Source: Cryptomeria japonica (lineage: Eukaryota > Streptophyta > Pinopsida > Cupressales > Cupressaceae). Taken from it: 62,000 bases of DNA. The position numbers and the translations under genes are program-made. The stretch is taken from contig NC_081415.1 in the NCBI RefSeq assembly GCF_030272615.1, positions 422,745,757-422,807,756 of the forward strand, read 5' to 3'. The notes below the pieces were generated by a model. The model was given only the letters and a program-made list of their open reading frames with translations. It did not search any database and had not been told where the DNA came from. Shown here one piece after another: positions 48,301 to 54,300 of this stretch (positions are counted from its first letter, which is position 1; each line of letters opens with the position of its first letter).

Positions 48301-51300
48301 TTAGTTCACCCTACAATTTTGTCTGGAAAAAAATTAAGTTTTTTCTCAAACTGTATTTTAAGAACATGTTTTTGATTGGATTTTTAAATAAAAAATCAAC
48401 GCTTTCATAGAAATTTTATTAATAGAATCAACAGAATTTGTAGCATTTAGATCTCTGTTTTAAAAGTTAAATGGCCGAACCCATGTTGGAAGCATGCGAT
48501 ATTGAATAGGAGGGTTTGTTCGAAGATTGATCAAATCCTCAAAAACAGACATCAAGATCTTTAGGTTTGTTAACGGTTGATTGCTGTTGCAGAGTCACGT
48601 GAACTAAAACATCTACCTATAAGCAAATATTACCTTTACAATAAAATATACATACAAATGAAGATAACAAGTTCCCTTTCCCATAAAAGTGGGACCAAAC
48701 GCTACTCCACCTTTTTATCTTTACTTTTTAGGTTTTGTTTGTTTTCTTTAACACGTCAATATTGCAATGACTGGGTTATTAGTATTCTATTACTTTTATT
48801 ATTGTTTCCAGGTTTTGTTTGTTTTTTTATAACATTTCAATATTGTAGTGATTGGATTATTAGTACTCTTTTATTTTTTGTCGGGTGATTTCGAGTTTGA
48901 GATGGATTGTTTTATTTTGTTTTTATCTTTTTATTATATCAAAATTTAATACATTTGTTTTCATTTTTAATTTAAATGTAATGTATTATTTCTTAAATTA
49001 TTTTTGATTTTTTTTAATATTAGTTGAATTCAATCATGATGATTTTAATATTAATATTTTAATATTTTAATATTTTGTTGAATTTCATTGAAATTTATCT
49101 TTTTTGAATTCGAACATGAACACGAACCTTGTGACATAGTATGATGCTATGATGTGAATTGAGCTCATTTTGTGGTCTATAAATGAAGGAAAAAATACCT
49201 GTGACATCTGTAAATTCAGTTTTATTGTTTGTTAAGATTATTTTATAGAATTATATGTTTTTAAAAGTCCAGAAATTTTGCTGAGTTCGATTATTTTACA
49301 AATTTATGTGTTTTTTAGTATTCAGCAATGTAGCTGAGTTTTTCCCGAGTCTGAAGTTCGAGTCAAATTTTTATTTTTGCTGTGTCTGACTTATTGATAT
49401 TGAAGTATTGTGGAATTGAAAGCAAGTGCACAGCTGCAGAATTTTGGATATGGTCAAACAAAAACACACCTGTCAAGCAGGAACTAGTGAAGCATTTGCT
49501 AGGTTAGGTGGTAACCCACTAACAAGAAGATTGAATTAAAGTGCAGTAGATTTAAAAGTTGGTCATCCTAGTGATTACTTGTATTAGCACTGTCACATAT
49601 CCTGTTTTTCATTCAGGGCAGGTGTGGTCTGAGAGAAAGTCAACACAATGAACTAATTCTTTTCCTTCACGGATAGAAACAAGATAAATTGTGGAGTACG
49701 GGAAGTATAATGGCAATCGCATCAATGATGACCATGAAACACCATAGCATAAGAGGAAGAGGATGTGAACATACCTTCTTAATTTCTATTACATCTCATA
49801 AACAAAGTGTGAGACAATCAGAGGATGAAAGATGCTGTACTAGAATATGGATGCCAACATACTTCGGAGTATAGCAGAAAAAGTCTTTTGGGGAAAAAAA
49901 AATTGGCAAACCAAAAGTATAAGATGTTTTGAAAAAGTGGGGGAGGATTTAAATGGGAAAAAATCAAGGAAAAATTGGATTTAAAAAGGAATAAAAAAAA
50001 TGTAGAAAAAGGGACAAAACTTTCCGTCTTTAATATTTGAAGGCATTTACATAGTATAGTGACAGAGAGAGCAAATAAAATTGAGAGTTTAACCCATGAA
50101 TTGTAGTATATAGATTTTTGTTGTTTATATTCATATCACTGATTACATTGTATTGCACAAAACATACATCATAGTGCATAAATAATGGCTTGATGCTGAT
50201 AGTTTACAATTTTTCAATTATCATCACCTCCTTTGGCCTCTCCATGGCCTCGTACAAATAGGCCATGGTTTATGCATCCTCATCCACTAGTCTCAAAGCT
50301 TTTACTCTAATGTTTATGTCAACACATTCAAGAGTTAAATCCCTAGCTTGCCGGTTCGGGTTCGTTAGTACAAAAACATGTAAATTATATATATATATAT
50401 ATATTTTAATATTTGTGCAACCTATAAGCATGAATTAAGATTAGCATGTCACATAGCATCATATAAACAACAAAGCAACCATAAACTTGTAATCATAGCA
50501 TCATGATCATACCATGATAGCATCATATACATCAAGTTTAATATCAAAATGACAAAATATTCAAGTATCATTGTTTCAACTTTCAACAATATAAAGTTTA
50601 ATCATCAAATAGATCAGCTAATTCATCCTCCTCCTCATCCTCCTCATCATTGACATCAACATTAGACGAGCCAACACCACTTGCACTTGCACTATAAGTT
50701 TGCTCACTCTCCAAGTCATCAAGTGTCAATGCAAGAAGCTGAGAAGCGGGAGCATCCAAATCAGTATGCTCAGGCTCTATATTCTACATCTTCGTTTCCC
50801 CTTGTGTGTAGTCACATTGTTTGTGTGAAGAAGATGTAGGTTGGAATGCACATATACTAAATTCTCTGCTCTTTTTGATAGCAACCTATTGCGCTTTACT
50901 GAGTGGATGAAAGAGTATGTGCTCCAATTTCTTTCTGAAGCAGATGAACTAGCAACCTATGAAGATGAAGTAAACAAATTAAAGTTATACATTAATAAAA
51001 TTAAAATTAAAAATTACTAGCAACCAATGAAGAGAAAGTAAACTATAAATAAACTTGTGATAAATTTTAATTAATTAAACTTACTTGTGATAAAACTTTT
51101 ACAGCGAGGGGTTGTAGGTGTTGGAAGCATGCACCATGGAAGTACCACCAGCTATGAGCATCCTTCCTGGATCTATGACGAATTGCCTCAACACTTAGAC
51201 CATTTCCATTTGCAAATTCTATGAACTCATTTGTAACAATATCTCGCAAATCATCATTAGGATATAGTCTAAGAAATGTTGCCTTGTACCCATCAGATAC

Positions 51301-54300
51301 TTCTAGATCTCTCCATGGTGGAATCCTTCCTGGTTTATCAAGAAACTGATTGCTATAGTACTTTGGTGTCAAGGCATAGGCAAGAAGATGCAAAGGAGTG
51401 GTCATCTTATTCCACCTTTCTACAATAATTGCTTTCACTTTGAAGAATTTATCCTCGGGGTCATTCTCTTTTGTATTTATAGTGAACTTTATTTTTTCAA
51501 GCATTGAGTCAATGCCATCATAAATCTCACCAATGCAAGGCCTATCCATGTCGGTATAGCGAATCATACTCATAATGGGCTCAGTGATACTTATGAGATA
51601 TGTAACAAGATCCCACCATTTTTTCTGCCCTCTCACTGCTACTGTGCTTCCATACAGTCCAATTGTTGCTGATCACCATATTGCATAGTGCCACTCTAAC
51701 TTTCACAAGTCGTCTTAAGATGATTGTGTTTGATGCAAAATGGATCTTAGCAACCTATAACACAAATTAATGCCAAAATAATTAAAAAATAAAGCCAAAC
51801 TTTAAAGAAGAATACACAATATAGCTTACACAATGATATTTGAACATTGAAATTAAAAAAATCAGAAAATGTAAAATTAAATTACTATTTCACTTACCTT
51901 CAATAGCTCCAAATTCGAAAAGGATCTAAAAATCCCTTGAGACATGTGGTGGTTTGTGATGAACATCTGGATGTCCTCAGCCTCTGCATACACATCTCTG
52001 ATCCATTTTATTTTAGTCCCAATCCTTTGTAGCATAAGATTGAGTGAATGGACCGTACAAGGTGTCCAAAAGATGTGATCATAGTGTTCCTCAACCAACA
52101 AACCAGCAGCTCTACAATTTCTTGCATTGTCCGTTATGACTTGGACAACATTGTGGGGCCCCACTGACTCAATGGCGGAGATGAGAATTTTTGTAATAAA
52201 TTGGCCATCTTTTACTTGGCCCTCACAATCCACAACTTTCAAAAACATTGGCCCTTTAGGGGACACCGCTATGACATTGATCAAGGGACGATTTTTAATA
52301 ACTTTCCACCCATCTGAAACAATTGTTACACCTGTCTCAACCCATGAATCTCTTATGGGTTTCAATGCATCTTCAACCCTCTTCACCTCTTTGTCCAATA
52401 ATGTTCCATGTACCTTCTCATAACCTGGGCCCTTATACCCTCTTGGAGCTTCATTAACACTTTTTATCATTTACTTCCAATATGGGGAGTGAACAACATT
52501 GAAAGCCAACCTATTTGCACAAATGCACCTTTCTATATCTTGGTCAGCAATGTCTACTCTCATTCTGAAATGCGGTTTCTAAAGGTCCCTTTGTTCTTTT
52601 GCGTGTCAAGGGTGGTTACCTTTCAGGTTCATTTGTGGAAAAGAAGGGGTGGTCTTGTACTACAACATCGGGATTAGATGGGGTTTGCATTCCTCTTGTT
52701 TTCTTTGTTGCGGTTTGATTCAATCTACGGGCTTCTCTCTTCTGCCTCCTCATGCTCCCTAAAATATTTCATCACTTTTTCATTTGGTATAGGTTTTACC
52801 ATCTTTTCCAAGACATTTTTTGATGCCTCTTCCTTTTATTCCACACAAATGGCCTACCACCCAATAATATGAACTATTACGTTCAATACCCACATCCTTG
52901 GCATCTCCAACGGAATCTCCCACCTCCTGGAAGTGGGTTTAAAATGTCAACATACTTCCATAAGGGAGAATTTGGATCATTTCTTTGTTTTGTAATTGTT
53001 TGTTCATTGCCAACAGAGGAAGAGGTAGATGCCATTCTAGTTCCTACGACAAGAAATAACATATATTCAAAAACAAAAACAAAATAATGAAAAACAATTA
53101 ATGTTTCATGTTTGACAATTTGTGAAACAAAAATAGTTGGAAAAAAATGTTAAAAAACCTACCTCTTGTAGCCAACGGGAGCTTGCAAATGTATGGAACT
53201 GATGCTGTAACACTTGTTGAAGCTTCAAAAATCAGTCTTCAACTCCTATTTGATCTTGGAAGCCAAACTTTGTTCACCCTTTCTTCAACCTGCTATCAAA
53301 AAACTTTTGTTTGCAATACAAATGAGGAGAAATGAGCCAAGATTATGTTTTAGAAGTCACTTTTAGGGTATAAATTGACTTTTTACATGGCAGATTTAAA
53401 AAAAAATATTAAATTTTGCATAGAAAAAACCGTTTTGGGCTGCCCAAGCATCCGGGTTTGACCTAGGTCCACCCGGGTTCGACCTGGTTCGATCTTGGTC
53501 CGCCCGGGTTCGAACCAGGTCGAACCCCCTCTAGGAAATTCGAACCTTGGTCGAACGAAGGCCGGACCGGACCTGAACCAGGGACTCGGACCGCACCGGA
53601 CCCGAACCAGGGGTTTAGGGAGGTGAACCCGGTAAGCTAGTTAAATCCCAATTCCTTGTCATCCCCTCATTGTAATCACGTTTTCTACATGACAAGAAAT
53701 CCTAATAACTAGTGGAGGTTTGGGAGTGGAGACCCTAATGGGATTGAAGGACAGCACCCTTCATGAAGGTTTGGAGGCAACGTCCCAAATGAGGTTAAGG
53801 GGTAGCACCCCTCATGGGGGGTCTGGGGGTTTGGTATGGTGCATGCTTATTAACGTATTGGATCTTAGCTTTGGGATGCCTCGAATACTTAGAAGTCCCA
53901 TACCATTACAGCTCTCGACGACTTTCCTTGGAAATACCTTCTATTCAGCTTTCATTTCTTATTCCTTTAAAATATGATGTGAATTGTTTCTGTTGAAAAT
54001 TTATAGCTGTGAAGTAATTGGTTGGAAAACTAATTTTGCCTGGAACGCTTCTATTTTTTAATCCAATAAATGGAAGATTAAGTATGCTGCATGTTTAGCA
54101 ATGTATTGGATCTTGGCTTTGGGATTCCTTGAATAGTTCAATGTTCACATACAACATAACAGCTCCTGCTGACTTTCTTTGAAAATACCTTTTACTTAGC
54201 TTTCATTTCTTAGTCCTTTTTAATGTTACGTAAATTGTTTTGGTCTCTATCACCCATGGTTAGTCTTTCACATACTATTGAATTAAATCCGCAGCTTCTT

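Larger units (their letters stand above)
50343..53640 (-). mobile_element. hAT-2 transposon
   Basis: 3298 bp, antisense in the DCAF13 intron. Ends CTAGCTTGCCGG at the left and CTAGCTTACCGG in reverse complement at the right, flanked by a perfect 8-bp duplication TTAAATCC. The right end (53440-53640) is packed with GGTTCGACC / CCGGGTTCGA / GGACCGGAC motifs, the left end has only a short CGGTTCGGGTTCG. The transposase is on the minus strand in several exons. Confidence 0.88.
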
